From: Kiloniellales bacterium
GTDB lineage: Bacteria; Pseudomonadota; Alphaproteobacteria; Kiloniellales; JAKSBE01
Assembly (NCBI GenBank): GCA_030067055.1
Contig: JASJAL010000325.1
Span: 1-5,788 of the forward strand
DNA length: 5,788 nt
Reading direction: 5' to 3'
Below are positions 5,291 to 5,788 of this stretch, one piece after another (the stretch's first letter is position 1; every line of letters starts with the position of its first letter). Both the position numbers and the translations under genes were made by a program. Under the pieces are notes generated by a model. That model saw only the letters and a program-made list of their open reading frames with translations, did no database searches and was not told the DNA's origin.

Positions 5291-5788
5291 TCAATCGGTC
5301 TCGATCGTTCCGACGACGACGAGCCCGCCGTCTTGTGACCGGCGAATCACCACCATCTCGCCCGAAGTTGGAAAGACCCCGGTCAAGGCGGTGATGTTGA
5401 CTTGATGGGTGACCAGGACGACGGGACGGTCGAGATCTTGCTCCGCGAGCCAGCCCTCGAGCCCCCGGGTCTGCCGCTCTTCGTTTTCCCGCCGCTCGTA
5501 GAAGGAGTTCAGAATCGGCAGTTCTTCGACGGGTCCCAGGCCGAGTAACTCCGCCGTCTCGAGGCAGCGGCACCATTGGCTGGAAAAGACCCGCACGGTT
5601 TCGATTCCCCGTTCACGGAAGCGGTCACCGATGCGGGCCGCCTGCCCACGGCCCCTGTCGGAGAGGTTCCTTTGCGTGTTGCAGTCCTCCAGCGTAAAGG
5701 CCGCCGGATCGCCGGTGCCAGGCGCCAGGGCGTGCCGGATCAGGGCCACGTGTCCTCCGGAGCGAAGTCCCTGCCAGGCCGCCGCTTC
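5291..5788 (-). CDS. Histidine phosphatase family protein (5' partial)
   Basis: The frame is open to the window edge, so 165 C-terminal residues are seen and the start lies beyond base 5788. A GTG at 5749 falls inside the conserved GGHVALIRHA motif and is not a plausible start, since the residues before it (WQGLRSGGH) are themselves typical of the family. Catalytic features of the branch (phosphoglycerate mutase-like) are R18-H19 with the phosphate-accepting histidine, then PGTGDPAAF, DCNTQRNLSDRGRGQA, SSQWCRCLETA with R74, E98 in NSFYE, and VTHQVNITALTG with the second histidine at 128 (fragment numbering). Members with the GTGDP and DCxTQRNLS blocks usually carry a signal peptide upstream and act in the periplasm; that part cannot be seen here. 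The substrate is unknown. It is convergent with the CIA30 gene. Confidence 0.92.
   Translation of the reverse strand, partial: EAAAWQGLRSGGHVALIRHALAPGTGDPAAFTLEDCNTQRNLSDRGRGQAARIGDRFRERGIETVRVFSSQWCRCLETAELLGLGPVEELPILNSFYERRENEERQTRGLEGWLAEQDLDRPVVLVTHQVNITALTGVFPTSGEMVVIRRSQDGGLVVVGTIETD

Noticed and set aside
5747..5749. GTG as the start of the histidine phosphatase
   Set aside because: It lies within the conserved GGHVALIRHA block and the frame continues upstream to the window edge with family-like residues.

Overview
The window is about 5.8 kb of GC-rich DNA with tightly packed genes and almost no non-coding sequence. Codon use, the hydrogenase-maturation gene set and the accompanying families (DUF4149, CIA30, periplasm-type histidine phosphatase) suggest an alphaproteobacterium, perhaps of the Rhodospirillales. 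That placement is inference: no rRNA or other marker gene is present.

Region 1 (1-3799, + strand) is the downstream part of a [NiFe]-hydrogenase maturation operon: hypD (5' end cut off by the window edge), hypE, a small nickel/cobalt transporter with a histidine-rich loop, hypA and hypB. The genes overlap by ATGA or TGATG, or are 13 bases apart, so they are very probably one transcript with translational coupling. HypD and HypE act in making and inserting the Fe(CN)2CO group. The transporter would bring in Ni2+ (or Co2+), and HypA and HypB deliver nickel to the hydrogenase large subunit. hypC and hypF are not visible; they could lie upstream or elsewhere. The operon promoter is also outside the window.

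The most unusual feature is hypA. It encodes only 80 residues. The N-terminal Met-His-Glu nickel motif and the C-terminal strand are intact, but the whole four-cysteine zinc-binding domain between them is missing in frame. There is no room for a hidden frameshift, because the stop codon overlaps the hypB start. The neighbouring HypB and transporter both carry His-rich segments built from short DNA repeats, so this operon may handle nickel in an altered way.

Region 2 (3805-4581, - strand) faces hypB tail to tail across 5 bases. It is a two-gene unit: a four-helix DUF4149 membrane protein followed by an unrecognised 108-residue protein. Region 3 (about 4670-5275, + strand) is a secreted CIA30-family protein divergent from the DUF4149 gene; the short gap between them must hold the promoters for both directions. 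Region 4 (5291-5788, - strand) is a histidine phosphatase whose N-terminus continues past the window end. No RNA genes, insertion sequences, CRISPR arrays or convincing intrinsic terminators were seen.
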